Notes: generated by a model from the letters alone, not told the origin. Positions 9,603 through 19,951 are shown, numbered from the stretch's first letter. The stretch: 64,000 nucleotides of DNA from Desulfopila sp. IMCC35006 (GCF_005116645.1 NZ_SWCM01000006.1:186001-250000); one strand, 5' to 3'. Numbers and translations are program-made.

Positions 9603-12600
9603 ATGAAGACTACACAAAAGCCAATAAGCATACCTTCTTCGGGAAAAAAAATAAAACCACCAACCAAATCAGCAAAGATGCAGCGTGCTCCCAGGTCTCG
9701 AAATACTATAGACCTTCTGCACGATCCCCGTCCTTCTGCCAAAGCAAAGGCGAAAGTCAACCTGCTGATGGAAGCCATGCAGGCCGGTGTCTCCCGGCGT
9801 GATGTTCTGAAAGCAGGGGCAATAGCCGGAAGCCTGGCAGTCTTACCGGCAAATCTGCTTGCCAGTGGACGAGACAAGAAGCGACATCCGGCCCGCCCCC
9901 CTCGGTCTACCCGGTCTACCGAGACACGTACATTTTTATTCGACTTTTCATGGTGCGATACCAGCAACCACGATGTTGTCCTTGCCGCAGGCAAAAATTA
10001 TCACCTCCTGTCTCGAACCTCACCGGGCAAACTCAGACGATTGCGCAGACAGCATCCGGTTTTAATCCAGGTTCCCGATTCACGGGCTACCCATCATGTC
10101 GTTCTCGATATGCCCGCTGATGCGATTCAAATCTGTTATCTGCAGCGTTTTGAGCGCAGCCCAAATCGTCGTTCGGCCTCTCATAAAAAAAATGATGACA
10201 ATGGATTCGAGGCAAGAGATGAACATAGCAGCCATAACATCAGTCCCCGCTTCAGGCATTGTCCTAATGATGGGAGTTGGTCCATGCTCGGCATGTTCAT
10301 GCATCATCCGATATCCGCACTGATCGCCGCCGCCGAAAAGGAGGCCAGTCTCTTGGGCTCATTCGAATTTCCCAAGGTGCCGGATAAGTGGAAAAGGCTC
10401 GGCCTGACAGGTCAGGATATAGCCGTACTCGGCGACCCGCTGGGTCTCGATACCTTCAAGGACAACAACGATACAGCTGCCGCGATGATCACCGGCCACC
10501 CGGAAATGTTGTGTTTTGACCCAGACCAGAGCAAATATATTCATGACACCATCACCTCGCAGAACACCGGCGATCTTGCCGACGCCCTCACCTTCCAGGG
10601 TCCACCCACGCCGCAGGAGAACTGGGCGGGCTGCGGCACACCTCTTCAGGCGAACGCGACTGGGTGGGCGACCCTCGTCCCGGTATGCAATGAGGATGGA
10701 ACCCAGGCCACAAACAGTCAGACGCAGGCCCTGCAATATATTCCGGTCTATTCGGATCAGACCAACAGCAGTCTCAACAGCGACGGCATTCAACCTTCAC
10801 TGGCTTCGGCGAAACAGGATACCACCCTTGGCGCGAACAACAACGCAAACCCCGATCCGACCCCGGGCTTGATCTGGCGTACCGAAGACGGCGTGACAAC
10901 ATCGGCCCAGGACGCCACCTCACTGGGGGTAAACACGGGGCTCAGTTACACCACCAAGGATTTTTCACCGGGCCATGGATATTCCGTGGAAATTACCGAT
11001 GTCAACGACAACCCGACGCAGCCGACGGTCGCCGCGGTGATTTCAATCAGGGTGAAAAACTGGTTCATCCGTTATCTGGGCCTGTATGTTCGATATCTTC
11101 GCAGTGACGGGTCAGCTATTCCACTCTCTGAACTTATTGGCACCGACCTTTCCTCAGACGTTATCGACCAGTATTTTCAATTCAACAGCTGCTGCTCTGA
11201 CTTCAATTCGGACCCCGATTTGTTTCTCGATCTGTTGTCACCGGAATTCGAGCTCTATGGCATGCCGCTCAGTGAAACGAACAACACCTACAATATCCCC
11301 GTCCCCTATCAAGCCACCAGCGTCGTGTTTCTCGCCAGCGGGATGGGTGCGTCAAACAGCAGCTCGAATCCCTTCAAGGAATCTGTGGCCCTTGGAGCAA
11401 CGATGACCGGCGTGGTCTCTTTGGGCTTGACCATGTTCTTTCTTGCCCTGGACGCAGCACAGGGGCTCGCCCCATTTATCAGCGGCCTGGAGGACAGCGA
11501 TACTATTTTCACCCTGTTGCCGCTCATTATCGATGAGTTTGAGGAAATTATAGAAGCAGTTGCCTTTAACGATCCGTCGGCCTTTATCGGTCTTGGTGTC
11601 GATATTGGTAATGTCCTGCTGACTTCCGGTTCTAAAGCACTGGTGACGTATGTAGCGAAAAATATAGCCGAAGGCGAGACAGAAGCGGATGTACTTGACG
11701 CCATTCCGGTCTTTGGGATGATGTATTCTGCCATTTGTGCCATCGGCACCCTTGCGCAACTTGCCCAAAGCGCGACCGACGTTCTGGTTTCACCATCGAC
11801 CTACGCCTATGAAATCACCCTGACCCATGATATCCCTGTCACGGTGAGGCCGAATCTTACCGACGACCCCAATGGCTGGCCTGCCACGGCGACCCATTTT
11901 GAAGTGCTGGCTCACTTTGACGGCGGCACGCCGACAACTGTAGCGGCGGAAGTGCCATCGACGACAACCACCGAGCCGATCACGGTTACCCTGGAATCGG
12001 TACCGCTCGGCGGCACTGTTATCCTCAGTGTCGGGGTCTATTCCAGTACCGATTTTCTGGTCGGCAGAGCCATTGTCGGTCCTAATGATAATTATGAGAA
12101 CGTAAGCTTTGATATAACCTTTCAGGAGTTGTTGGTGCCGCTCGAGGCCTCGACTGTCTATAGTCACAAGGAAGTCATCGAGCTGGATGCGGCAGGTGAC
12201 CACATCTGGGTGGCAACAACGACCCCGCCGGAGCAGAAGGCAAGCGGCTGCAATCCTTCCCAGGGGCAGCTCTGCAGTCTGGACGGCGTTACCGTCAACA
12301 CCTCGGCCGGGGCGGTTGGTCAGACTTTTCAGTCCTACAACGATGCTGTGGTGGAGTGTGCGAATCACACATCGAAGATCAATGGATACCAATTCTCCAA
12401 TATCTCGTCGACCGAAAACCCTGAATCGGGATACTTCTTCAACGGGTGCACCTTCACCAGATCGCCGCGGCTGGTTTACGACCTGCTGAATAACAAGAAC
12501 TACAATTTTTATCTGGATACTACCTCGAGCGGCCCCAACTATCAGGGGGTCATTCGTCAGGTTCGTCTGGATCCGAACAATAATCCAGGTTTCGACGAAC

Positions 12601-13223
12601 CCGACTCGAACCTGGCCTGGGGCAAGCTGCAGCATCCTTCCGACGCCCTCTTACTGCATCCGGCTGGCCAGATCATCAGTATCGCCAATACCCAAAACAA
12701 ATTTGAGGTTGTCGATCTGCCCGCTGCCGCGATGTCGGATGCCGACGCACCCTTCAGCAATACCTACTCTGCCAAAGGGTTGCGGCCCGGTTTACTCGAT
12801 GGTCCGGTGTTGGCTGCGCTCGATCCGGATGGCACGATCCTGGTTATCGAGGCCGGAAATAAGCGTATCCAGGCCTTTGATCTGCACGGCAATGCGGCGC
12901 CTATCTTTCCGAACGGGACCTACTTCGTGCCGCTCAAAGTGCAGTCTGTTGTGAAGTATCTGGATTTCTCCGTGGAATTCAAGGGGTATATGTTTGTGCT
13001 ATCAATTGTCAACGATTCAGGCAGCGATGTCTTCACTCTTGATATTTATCAGCCGACCGGAGAATGGCTGGCTGCCACCACCGGCTTCAATGCTGCTCGA
13101 ATTGCGGTGAACTACTGGCGTGACATATACGCCCAGAACTCGCAGGTACTTTTGTTACCCAACGGAAGTCTGCCGGCAAGGACCGAACCGTCGATCAGTC
13201 ACTGGATCCCGAGTACCCCGTAA
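9603..13223 (+). CDS. Giant Tat-exported protein of unknown function with NHL-like C-terminus
   Basis: 1206 residues; the family is not recognised. GGAGGTGA precedes the ATG. A twin-arginine signal lies unusually far in: 63 basic/polar residues precede SRRDVLKAGAIAGSLAVLPA (64-83), so export of a folded protein is likely if the long n-region is tolerated. Residues 590-720 are rich in hydrophobic and small residues (ATMTGVVSLGLTMFFLALDA, VFGMMYSAICAIGTLAQLA) and could be membrane-active or a buried helical core. Residues about 1020-1110 (DALLLHPAGQIISIAN, VLAALDPDGTILVIEAGNKR) resemble NHL/beta-propeller repeats. It is followed 101 bp later by another giant exported protein, and the two probably form one transcription unit. 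Co-function at the cell surface is inference. Confidence 0.75.
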   Translation: MKTTQKPISIPSSGKKIKPPTKSAKMQRAPRSRNTIDLLHDPRPSAKAKAKVNLLMEAMQAGVSRRDVLKAGAIAGSLAVLPANLLASGRDKKRHPARPPRSTRSTETRTFLFDFSWCDTSNHDVVLAAGKNYHLLSRTSPGKLRRLRRQHPVLIQVPDSRATHHVVLDMPADAIQICYLQRFERSPNRRSASHKKNDDNGFEARDEHSSHNISPRFRHCPNDGSWSMLGMFMHHPISALIAAAEKEASLLGSFEFPKVPDKWKRLGLTGQDIAVLGDPLGLDTFKDNNDTAAAMITGHPEMLCFDPDQSKYIHDTITSQNTGDLADALTFQGPPTPQENWAGCGTPLQANATGWATLVPVCNEDGTQATNSQTQALQYIPVYSDQTNSSLNSDGIQPSLASAKQDTTLGANNNANPDPTPGLIWRTEDGVTTSAQDATSLGVNTGLSYTTKDFSPGHGYSVEITDVNDNPTQPTVAAVISIRVKNWFIRYLGLYVRYLRSDGSAIPLSELIGTDLSSDVIDQYFQFNSCCSDFNSDPDLFLDLLSPEFELYGMPLSETNNTYNIPVPYQATSVVFLASGMGASNSSSNPFKESVALGATMTGVVSLGLTMFFLALDAAQGLAPFISGLEDSDTIFTLLPLIIDEFEEIIEAVAFNDPSAFIGLGVDIGNVLLTSGSKALVTYVAKNIAEGETEADVLDAIPVFGMMYSAICAIGTLAQLAQSATDVLVSPSTYAYEITLTHDIPVTVRPNLTDDPNGWPATATHFEVLAHFDGGTPTTVAAEVPSTTTTEPITVTLESVPLGGTVILSVGVYSSTDFLVGRAIVGPNDNYENVSFDITFQELLVPLEASTVYSHKEVIELDAAGDHIWVATTTPPEQKASGCNPSQGQLCSLDGVTVNTSAGAVGQTFQSYNDAVVECANHTSKINGYQFSNISSTENPESGYFFNGCTFTRSPRLVYDLLNNKNYNFYLDTTSSGPNYQGVIRQVRLDPNNNPGFDEPDSNLAWGKLQHPSDALLLHPAGQIISIANTQNKFEVVDLPAAAMSDADAPFSNTYSAKGLRPGLLDGPVLAALDPDGTILVIEAGNKRIQAFDLHGNAAPIFPNGTYFVPLKVQSVVKYLDFSVEFKGYMFVLSIVNDSGSDVFTLDIYQPTGEWLAATTGFNAARIAVNYWRDIYAQNSQVLLLPNGSLPARTEPSISHWIPSTP

Positions 13224-13324
13224 AGTTCTTACCGCGAACGACAACGGTGGTTGCTTGAGCCCGGGTGATCATTCCCGGATCAAGCAGGCAGAAGAAGTAC
13301 CTGATTATATGGGGGAGGAAAGAA

Positions 13325-16318
13325 ATGATTAAGCGAATTGCCATAATATTTTTCAGTATAACGGGTCTGCCTCTATTGGCCCTCGGCAAGTCTGTCCCTA
13401 CTCCGGCCGTGACAGTTATCGACAGTCCCTGGGTATACGAAGAAGAATTTCTCACTCATCCAACCCTGCATGCCCGAAACAACCAGACGGTGATCCTCAA
13501 CCTGGAGAGTTCGGTGCAAAAGGGCAGAAAAAACCTGGAGGAAAGGGCGTTCCGCGGGGAATCGAAGGACAGGGCCGATCGTGGTAAGAGAAATATTGTC
13601 AAGGGGAACAAATCTTCGCATAAGGATAGAGGAAAATCGCACCAAAAAAAGGATTCTCTTATTAAAAATTCGGTGCGCTTTCTCGTCGAAGAAGAACAGA
13701 GGTACAGTTTCTGTATACCGGACGAAGAGCCGTACATCGTCCGGATCAAATTAACCGGCAGCTCCCGTAACACAATGCTGAATACCCGTAAAGGTTCGGC
13801 CTGTAAGGCAGTACTGCTTGAGCCAGGTCGGTATGCACTCGACATTTATCATGACGGCAGTCGTGTCGGTGCAGGCAAGAAGGCCTTCCTGCACCGTCCG
13901 GCGCGGCAACGGCACCTGCGCAGCCAGAGCCCGGTAGGCACCACACATGGCGGGACCCTGCAGGAGCAACTTACCTACCCCAACTTTTTTGCTCTGTCTG
14001 CAGGTACCAATTCCATAGGAAAAATGTATCTCCATTCCGATACCAACACCGATCCCCCGAAGCTGGCTCTGTCAGCCAGCAGCAATGGGGTGATCGACAA
14101 GTTTGTTTTGAGTTTTTACAACGCTACTACAGATTTTCAACAATTCCAAAACAGCCGGCCTCTGGCTCCCTGGCTCCCTCAATCCGAATGGGATAGCGGT
14201 TTTGCACCGGTTACGATCACTCCCTTTGTGAACAGTACTTTCCAATATGCACCTTATACGATGAGCCTTCACGCCCAATACTGCCCCACGAAGGTCGACA
14301 ACAGCACCTTTTTCTGTACCGTTGGCTTTATCCTCAACGACGCAGGTGACGGGACCTATACGATGTGGGCTGACACAGATGTTGACAATTTATTCCCCTG
14401 GGTTGAGGCGCAGCCGGGAGGCCCCGATAATCATGTTCCCGTTGTTGTCTCAAGTGTCAGTGGGAACGTAGACGACCCCAATGCCCTCAACTGGGATTTC
14501 ACCTTCATTGGTTACGCCGACGCTTCGACAATGCCGCCATTGCAGGAGGGCGAATTTGCCATCTATAGCCAGTGCGATTTCAAAGGCACAGCCTTCGTCT
14601 TTGATAGTGATGTGGATTTCAGCGAGTTCAGTACCATGACCCAGGCGGCAATAACTCCGCCTTCCAGCATTAAAACGATCAAGCTCGGGCCGTCGACTTT
14701 TCTGCAGATGTTCAAAAACGGGCAGAGTGTCGCCAATATCGGAGCGGATGTCAGTTGTGCCTCCGAGCCCATTGTCGCCGATCAGACCAACGTATTCATC
14801 GATGTGTTGAAGTTCATCGCAGCGACGAACTCCTGTATTAACTGCAATCTTGCCGGAGTTGACTTCAGCGGAGACGATTTCAGCGGGGCTGATTTCGGCG
14901 ATGGCACCAAGGGGGTCGATTTCTCCGGGGCCATACTGACCGGGGCCAACCTGGCAAACGCCAACTTCTCCAATACCAATCTGACCGATGCAGACCTGGA
15001 TACGATCACCGGAACGACTGTCAGTTCTATGTCCGGCGCCAGCTTCACCGGTGCAAGCCTTGACTGCACCTCCTTCAAGGGAAGTGATCTCACCGGTGCC
15101 GGTTTCGGCAACAACACCTTCATGGCCGATCAGAGGTGCTATGTGGATCTCAGCGGTGCGACGTTTGACTTCGCCACCTTCGACAAGACCGTCTGGCGGT
15201 ATCTGGATCTTTCCAGCTCGACTGCCGAAAATGTCCCCGATGTCATATCCACGGCGGCTGAGCCGCTCGATCTCTCGGGTGCAGTCCTCACCAATGTGAA
15301 ATGGTTGAAGGGGAAAACCCTCGATTATGTCAATCTCGGGTGCAACCGGAGTGATGCCCAGACGACGACGGTTTGCCCGGCCTCCAGCGGCACAGAGGTC
15401 TGCACAACGCTGCAGGGTGCAGAGCTGACCGGGGCAAGTCTGATAAAGGCCTGTCTGAGCGGTGCCTCGATGGAAGGCGTGGATCTGGCGTTCAGCAATC
15501 TTGACGGCACCGATTTGAGCAACGCAGTGCTGGAGGCCAATACCGGTGGGACAGGCTCCGGCAGGGTCGGAACCCTGGAAGGGGCATTCATGCGCGATGT
15601 CGACATGTCCGGGGCAAACTTGACCGGCGTAAACGCCAGCAACGTCAATTTTTACAGTTCCTCGTCGACACCAACCGCCATCGCCAACGAGATAACCGCG
15701 CCGGGAGCCGATTTTTCCGGCGCCTATATGGCCGGAGCCGATTTCAGTGGCTCAACGTCCAACCTGCAGAGTACCAACTGGTCGGGAGCCATGCTGATCA
15801 ACGCCAATTTTTCCCAGGCCGACCTGTCGGTCAACACCTCGGGCGGCGTCAATAGCGGCACGAACAGCACCTTCAAGGGAGCCTACCTGCAGGGGGCAAT
15901 CTTCGATGAGGCGAACATCAGCGATGTCGATTTCACAAGCACCTACTGGGATGCCCAGGGTAGCGGCGGAAAGTTCAATTTCCTGATCCCCAGGCAAAAC
16001 CTGGGTTTCACCGGCTATTGGAAGGGCCCGGATGTGCCTGAATGCCCTGCCCCCGAGCTGAAATATCCGGACAGCATATTGCCTCCGTCGGCTACCAATG
16101 AAGACAATACCTGCCCGGATGGCGGGACCGGTCCCTGCGATACGGTTTGGGATCAGCCCAGGGACGATATCAGCGATGCATTCTTTCAGTCGTCAACAAC
16201 TGGTTTCCCCCAGGTTGGTGGGTTGAATCCTGCCGATCAGTGCGGTGGTACAAGCAATCCTGCAGACTTCTGCTGGAATGTTACGAATAATCCCGTGCAG
16301 TGTCCCGAGAACCAATAA
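13325..16318 (+). CDS. Secreted pentapeptide-repeat protein with crystallin-like domain
   Basis: 997 residues starting at the ATG at 13325, chosen because GGGGGAGGAAAG lies just upstream; a longer frame to 13265 has no such site. A Sec signal peptide occupies residues 1-20 (IAIIFFSITGLPLLALGK). A very basic stretch (about 55-115, KGRKNLEER...KKDSL) follows. Residues about 410-490 (EFAIYSQCDFKGTAFVFDSD ... SIKTIKLGPSTFLQMF) look like a beta/gamma-crystallin-type domain. From about 510 to 870 there are dozens of pentapeptide repeats (A[DN]LSX, for example LTGANLANANFSNTNLTDADL split over units), which form a right-handed quadrilateral beta-helix. Many cysteines suggest disulfides. Function unknown; a surface or matrix structural role is inference. 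It probably shares a transcript with the preceding giant gene. Confidence 0.8.
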   Translation: MIKRIAIIFFSITGLPLLALGKSVPTPAVTVIDSPWVYEEEFLTHPTLHARNNQTVILNLESSVQKGRKNLEERAFRGESKDRADRGKRNIVKGNKSSHKDRGKSHQKKDSLIKNSVRFLVEEEQRYSFCIPDEEPYIVRIKLTGSSRNTMLNTRKGSACKAVLLEPGRYALDIYHDGSRVGAGKKAFLHRPARQRHLRSQSPVGTTHGGTLQEQLTYPNFFALSAGTNSIGKMYLHSDTNTDPPKLALSASSNGVIDKFVLSFYNATTDFQQFQNSRPLAPWLPQSEWDSGFAPVTITPFVNSTFQYAPYTMSLHAQYCPTKVDNSTFFCTVGFILNDAGDGTYTMWADTDVDNLFPWVEAQPGGPDNHVPVVVSSVSGNVDDPNALNWDFTFIGYADASTMPPLQEGEFAIYSQCDFKGTAFVFDSDVDFSEFSTMTQAAITPPSSIKTIKLGPSTFLQMFKNGQSVANIGADVSCASEPIVADQTNVFIDVLKFIAATNSCINCNLAGVDFSGDDFSGADFGDGTKGVDFSGAILTGANLANANFSNTNLTDADLDTITGTTVSSMSGASFTGASLDCTSFKGSDLTGAGFGNNTFMADQRCYVDLSGATFDFATFDKTVWRYLDLSSSTAENVPDVISTAAEPLDLSGAVLTNVKWLKGKTLDYVNLGCNRSDAQTTTVCPASSGTEVCTTLQGAELTGASLIKACLSGASMEGVDLAFSNLDGTDLSNAVLEANTGGTGSGRVGTLEGAFMRDVDMSGANLTGVNASNVNFYSSSSTPTAIANEITAPGADFSGAYMAGADFSGSTSNLQSTNWSGAMLINANFSQADLSVNTSGGVNSGTNSTFKGAYLQGAIFDEANISDVDFTSTYWDAQGSGGKFNFLIPRQNLGFTGYWKGPDVPECPAPELKYPDSILPPSATNEDNTCPDGGTGPCDTVWDQPRDDISDAFFQSSTTGFPQVGGLNPADQCGGTSNPADFCWNVTNNPVQCPENQ

Positions 16319-16347
16319 CCGCGGGTACCTTACCCAGGGAGAGTTTT

Positions 16348-16623
16348 ATGCATCCATAACTCGTTGAAAATTGCCTTTCCAGCGCAAATGCGGCCACAAA
16401 CTGGCTGTTGCGGCAACTTCGGGATGATGGTTCATACGGTCCTGGCATACATGGTCTGGCCTGCTCTTACAAGTCGCCCTGTCTCTTTTACATCTCAGGG
16501 GAAATCGCAGCCGCAAGGCGAACGTGGCGGTATATCAAGCGGACGTTTATGCAGAAAAATGGCGACCTTAGAACTTCAGAGGCAAACGGTACCGTCATTG
16601 CGTACCGGGCCTACACCAACTGA
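16348..16623 (+). pseudogene. Fragment of an alpha/alpha-toroid-like gene
   Basis: An ATG with GGGAGAG upstream is followed after two codons by an in-frame TAA. The same frame then reads AATNWLLRQLRDDGSYGP, SYKSPCLFYISGEIAAARRT and YIKRTFMQKNGDLRTSE, which has the look of the repeated helical hairpins of an alpha/alpha toroid (terpene-cyclase or prenyltransferase-like) protein. The frame ends at 16623, far short of any such family. The nonsense codon at position 4 and the truncation argue for a dead gene fragment. The family assignment is by appearance only. Confidence 0.5.
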
Positions 16624-16661
16624 AATAGATTGTCCGAACCAAACAATAAGGAGGCTTGCGA

Positions 16662-17843
16662 ATGAATCTACAGTGGAAGATCTTCAGTAGGATTGTTGCC
16701 GTTGTCCTCTCTTGCGGAGTTGCATTGATGGCTTGTGTCAAAAAGGACTTGGCAATGTCGACCGAGCCGATAGTCCTGGGAGCCGTTTACTCCCTCACGG
16801 GGGATAAATCGGATATGGGGGAGCCCTCTTCCAAGGGAGCCCGATTGGCAGTCGAACAGGTAAATAACCGCGGTGGCATTGACGGGCGGCAGGTGCGCCT
16901 GATTCTTGAGGACAGCAAGAGCGACCCTGCCACGACAAGACAAGCGGTCGAAGCGATTATCAACGATGATAACGGGATTCCGGCCCTTTTCGGCCTCTCA
17001 GACAGTGACCTTGCACAGGCGGCGGGAGAGGCTGCGGCTGAAAAACACCGGGTCTTTCTTACCTCAGGTGCCACATCGCCGTTACTCCCAACGCAGGTCC
17101 CGGATTATCTTTACCTGGCCTGCTTCGGCGATAACGTTCAGGCGGCAGCTGCTGCCGAGTGGGCCTACCGTGCACTTGATTCCCGTACTGTAGCCGTTGT
17201 TTACGATTCGACGGAAACGTATACCACTTTGCTGCATAAATACTTCATCGACCGTTTTCAGTCACTGGGCGGCCGGGTACTGGCCATCCAAAAATATGAT
17301 CCTGCCGATATGAGCAAAATAGGGCAGGACCTGCCTCAGGTTGCCTTGGTGTTCCTCGCGACTGGGAACGCTGAAGATGCCCAAAAAGGCATTCAAAAAT
17401 TACGGGCGTCCGGTATCACCGTACCCATTGTGGGCGGCGATGGCTACGACTCGGAAGATGCCTGGGAAGCCCACCCTGAGATGAGGGATATCTACTACAC
17501 GACCCATGTCTACCTCGGTGACGACAACCCTGACGTCCGGGTGCAGAATTTCAGAGCAGCATACCACTTGACGTATGGGGGCAACCCTCCGGATGCATTC
17601 GCCGCACTGAGCTATGACGCGGTCAATTTACTGGCCGAAGCCATCACCCGCGCAGGCACGGCTTCACCTGATGCCGTCCGCCACGCGCTGGCAAGAATTG
17701 ATGGTTTCCAGGGAGTGACCGGCACGATCAGTTTTGTGGGTGGTCGGCAGATCCCGCATAAACCAGTAACAATTATCGAAGTTAAAAATGGCCAGCGGGT
17801 TTTGGTGAAGTCGTTCATGCCGGATGTCATTCCGCGGCCTTAA
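16662..17843 (+). CDS. ABC transporter substrate-binding lipoprotein, branched-chain amino acid type
   Basis: 393 residues, starting at the ATG at 16662 with AAGGAGGC 7 nt upstream. The N-terminus is a lipoprotein signal: hydrophobic residues 9-23 then ALMAC, with Cys near 25 as the lipidation site. The rest is a class I periplasmic binding protein (LivJ/Leu-Ile-Val-binding type): IVLGAVYSLTGDKSDMGEPS, GARLAVEQVNNRGGIDGR, ALFGLSDSDLAQAAGEAAAE, VAVVYDSTETYTTLLHKYF, DAFAALSYDAVNLLAEAI. No permease or ATPase genes are nearby, so it is an orphan; orphan members often act in sensing or are served by distant transporters. The ligand cannot be read from the sequence. Confidence 0.9.
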   Translation: MNLQWKIFSRIVAVVLSCGVALMACVKKDLAMSTEPIVLGAVYSLTGDKSDMGEPSSKGARLAVEQVNNRGGIDGRQVRLILEDSKSDPATTRQAVEAIINDDNGIPALFGLSDSDLAQAAGEAAAEKHRVFLTSGATSPLLPTQVPDYLYLACFGDNVQAAAAAEWAYRALDSRTVAVVYDSTETYTTLLHKYFIDRFQSLGGRVLAIQKYDPADMSKIGQDLPQVALVFLATGNAEDAQKGIQKLRASGITVPIVGGDGYDSEDAWEAHPEMRDIYYTTHVYLGDDNPDVRVQNFRAAYHLTYGGNPPDAFAALSYDAVNLLAEAITRAGTASPDAVRHALARIDGFQGVTGTISFVGGRQIPHKPVTIIEVKNGQRVLVKSFMPDVIPRP

Positions 17844-17968
17844 ATGTTCAGGAGGTAGCTACGAAACAGCTTACAAAAATAATGCCCTGAGAAGACCAAA
17901 GGTATTTTTATCGAAGCTGGTATAACCTGAGTTCCCGGAAAGATATAACGATGAAACAGGAGGCATTT

Positions 17969-18796
17969 ATGGCAGCTATCGTATACCAGACCAATAAAAA
18001 GACCGGGATCACTTAAGCATACGAGTCAATTTCTTATTGGGACAAGGAAAAGCAGCAGTCTCGGGCGAAACGCAAGTGCATCGGACGGGTGGATCCCGAG
18101 ACCCAGAAGATTATTCCTACCCGGAGAAGGAATGCACCGGTTGTTGAGCGGACAACCAAACGTGGACCGGGAATACCTGGCGTATGACAGTACGTCCGTC
18201 TCCAGTTATTCAAAGTGCCTCAGGCAAGTCCGTTACGGTAAAAACAAAGATCATGAGCACCTGGCACAAATAAATCTGCGCCTGCTTTTCGGACAACAAT
18301 CCCGTCTGCCCTTTTATTACCGGAAGCTGGCGGGAAACATCCCCGACGTGAAAACCCTGAGGAAACTGCTGGCCGACATGAACACGCTGGGATATGAGAA
18401 GATCAAAGTAGTCCTGGATCGCGGCTTCTTCAGTGCGGCCAACATCAACGATCTGTACCGGCATCATCTGAAGTTTCTCATTGCCGCCAAGCTGTCGCTG
18501 AAACTGGTGACAACACATCTGGATACTGTTCGGGACACGATGCGCAACTGGACCCATTACAGCCAGGCCTACCAACTCTATAGTTATTCCTTGCCGGTCA
18601 CCTGGAACTATGTCCAGGATCGCCCTTACAAAGGAGACACAATCACAGCAGATCGCCGAATGTATCTTCATCTCTATTCGACCTTATTGAATGCTTTGAA
18701 GTGCCAGGTCAGCAGCTGCACGTTGGCGAAACGACAAAACGACAGTTAGACCTCTATACCAAATTGGGCGTTAAGCCACCTGCCTCGTTACAATAG
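17969..18796 (+). mobile_element. Decayed IS1634/IS4-like transposase
   Basis: Starting at an ATG with AGGAGG upstream, the frame reads MAAIVYQTNKKTGIT, then a TAA stop, then AYESISYWDKEKQQSRAKRK and CIGRVDPETQKI, a typical N-terminus of IS1634-type transposases. After a frame change and a large internal deletion the DDE core is visible at 18180-18450: LAYDSTSVSSYS (first Asp) and IKVVLDRGFFSAANI (second Asp). A second frameshift leads to the normal C-terminal end, RQLDLYTKLGVKPPASLQ, stopping at 18796. The 0.83-kb remnant is about half the usual length, and no intact terminal inverted repeats were recognised. It is not mobile. Confidence 0.8.
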
Positions 18797-19109
18797 TCCG
18801 GGAATTTAGGGTAAACGATTCCCGGCTTAAATACGGTCACCTAATCTGGCATTTCTTTGTTATGGCCGACAGTTCATGCCATTATTTTGCAATACTCTGG
18901 TATGCAGCCTGACGTTTAGGTAATGAGATGAGCAAATTCGTTACTCTTATGGCGAGGCCGGGCGAGAGTCAGGTGTGGACTCCTCGCCGCATCCTGTTCT
19001 CCCGGCTTTTACCCCTCTTGAGTCATTATTTGGCAGGTTTGCGCACCCGTGTGGGGGCAATCAGCCAGGAGATATACGATCGCTCTTTTCTAGGCTTCTG
19101 TCTCAGATA
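18797..19109. other. Gap between transposase remnant and SYLF gene
   Basis: About 310 bp. An inverted repeat GGGAAT/ATTCCC lies right after the transposase end (about 18802-18828). A GC-rich region at 18955-19010 can fold into GGCCGGG/CCCGGC with an inner GAGTC/GACTC stem followed by TTTT, which could act as a plus-strand terminator. Short open frames here have no recognisable product. Confidence 0.4.
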
Positions 19110-19679
19110 TCACAATTTTTCAAAGGTGAATTTCTGTCCGCCGACGGAAAATTCGTACATGAGACCGCCCTTGGTATGCACGAAGGTGGCCATGCCCTTG
19201 ACATAGTCGACCTTCGCCTGAACGCCAGTCTTCGGTCCGGCACTGGCACCGGCACTTTGCCCTGCGGTACCTGTCCTGGCCTGCGCTCCAGCTGTTATGG
19301 CCACCGCCTGGGCAGTCGCTCCGAATTCGAAATTACCGTTGGTGAACTCAGCATAGGCCCGTTTATCCTGGAAGAAGATGATTTCACTGAAAGCCTCGGC
19401 GCCCAGCTGGAGTCCAATCGATCCCTCAATCACCGTTGATTTTCCCGTCACCTTCTTACCGCGATAGACCTGCCCGACACCGTAGGAACCACCAATTACA
19501 TACCCGGCTTTGCCGATGGTTGGAAAGACCGCATACCCGTATGAATCTTTGAAAAATTTCGCCAAGGCAGGCGAATCCCGAAATACCTTGATGGTGCTCG
19601 AATAGTTATCCGCTGCAGCAGCAACAGTCGATATCCCAAAAATTAAAGCTAAAATTAATAATACTGGTATCTTCTTCAT
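19110..19679 (-). CDS. SYLF (YSC84/DUF500) domain exported protein
   Basis: 189 residues with a Sec signal peptide (MKKIPVLLILALIFGISTVAAAA, cleavage about residue 22). The mature part is a SYLF domain: AKFFKDSYGYAVFPTIGKAG, YVIGGSYGVGQVYRGKKVTG, GSIGLQLGAEAFSEIIFFQD. In eukaryotic YSC84 the domain binds lipids; bacterial periplasmic or outer-membrane members are stress-associated but poorly defined. The ATG has GGAG 9 nt upstream. The 1-kb divergent region to the right holds a -24/-12 element on this strand (19966-19952), 102 bp from a palindrome pair, so it is predicted to belong to the sigma54 stress regulon described in the findings. The leader would be about 270 nt. Confidence 0.9.
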   Translation of the reverse strand: MKKIPVLLILALIFGISTVAAAADNYSSTIKVFRDSPALAKFFKDSYGYAVFPTIGKAGYVIGGSYGVGQVYRGKKVTGKSTVIEGSIGLQLGAEAFSEIIFFQDKRAYAEFTNGNFEFGATAQAVAITAGAQARTGTAGQSAGASAGPKTGVQAKVDYVKGMATFVHTKGGLMYEFSVGGQKFTFEKL

Positions 19680-19951
19680 TTTCGTACTCCATTTTAATGT
19701 TATTTTCTACAGGATCAATGGTCCTGCACAACCAAATATTGCATAAAAACTCCAATCACTCTCGTCTTATCTCTTCAGCATAAGGTTCCTCCAATTTTGC
19801 CGGGTTGGCAGCTTTCCTAAATTTTTACCTAACTCGAGTTATTTCCAGAAAGTGTCAAGGGTAAACACCGAAAGAAGCGTCGAAGTACAACGTGATACCT
19901 TTTGTCCAGTTCCAAGCTGAATAACCCATTTCTCGTGGCGCACATCTTCTC

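Noticed and set aside
18928-19206. 92-codon ORF overlapping the end of the SYLF gene
   Set aside because: Overlaps the opposite-strand SYLF coding sequence and shows no family features.
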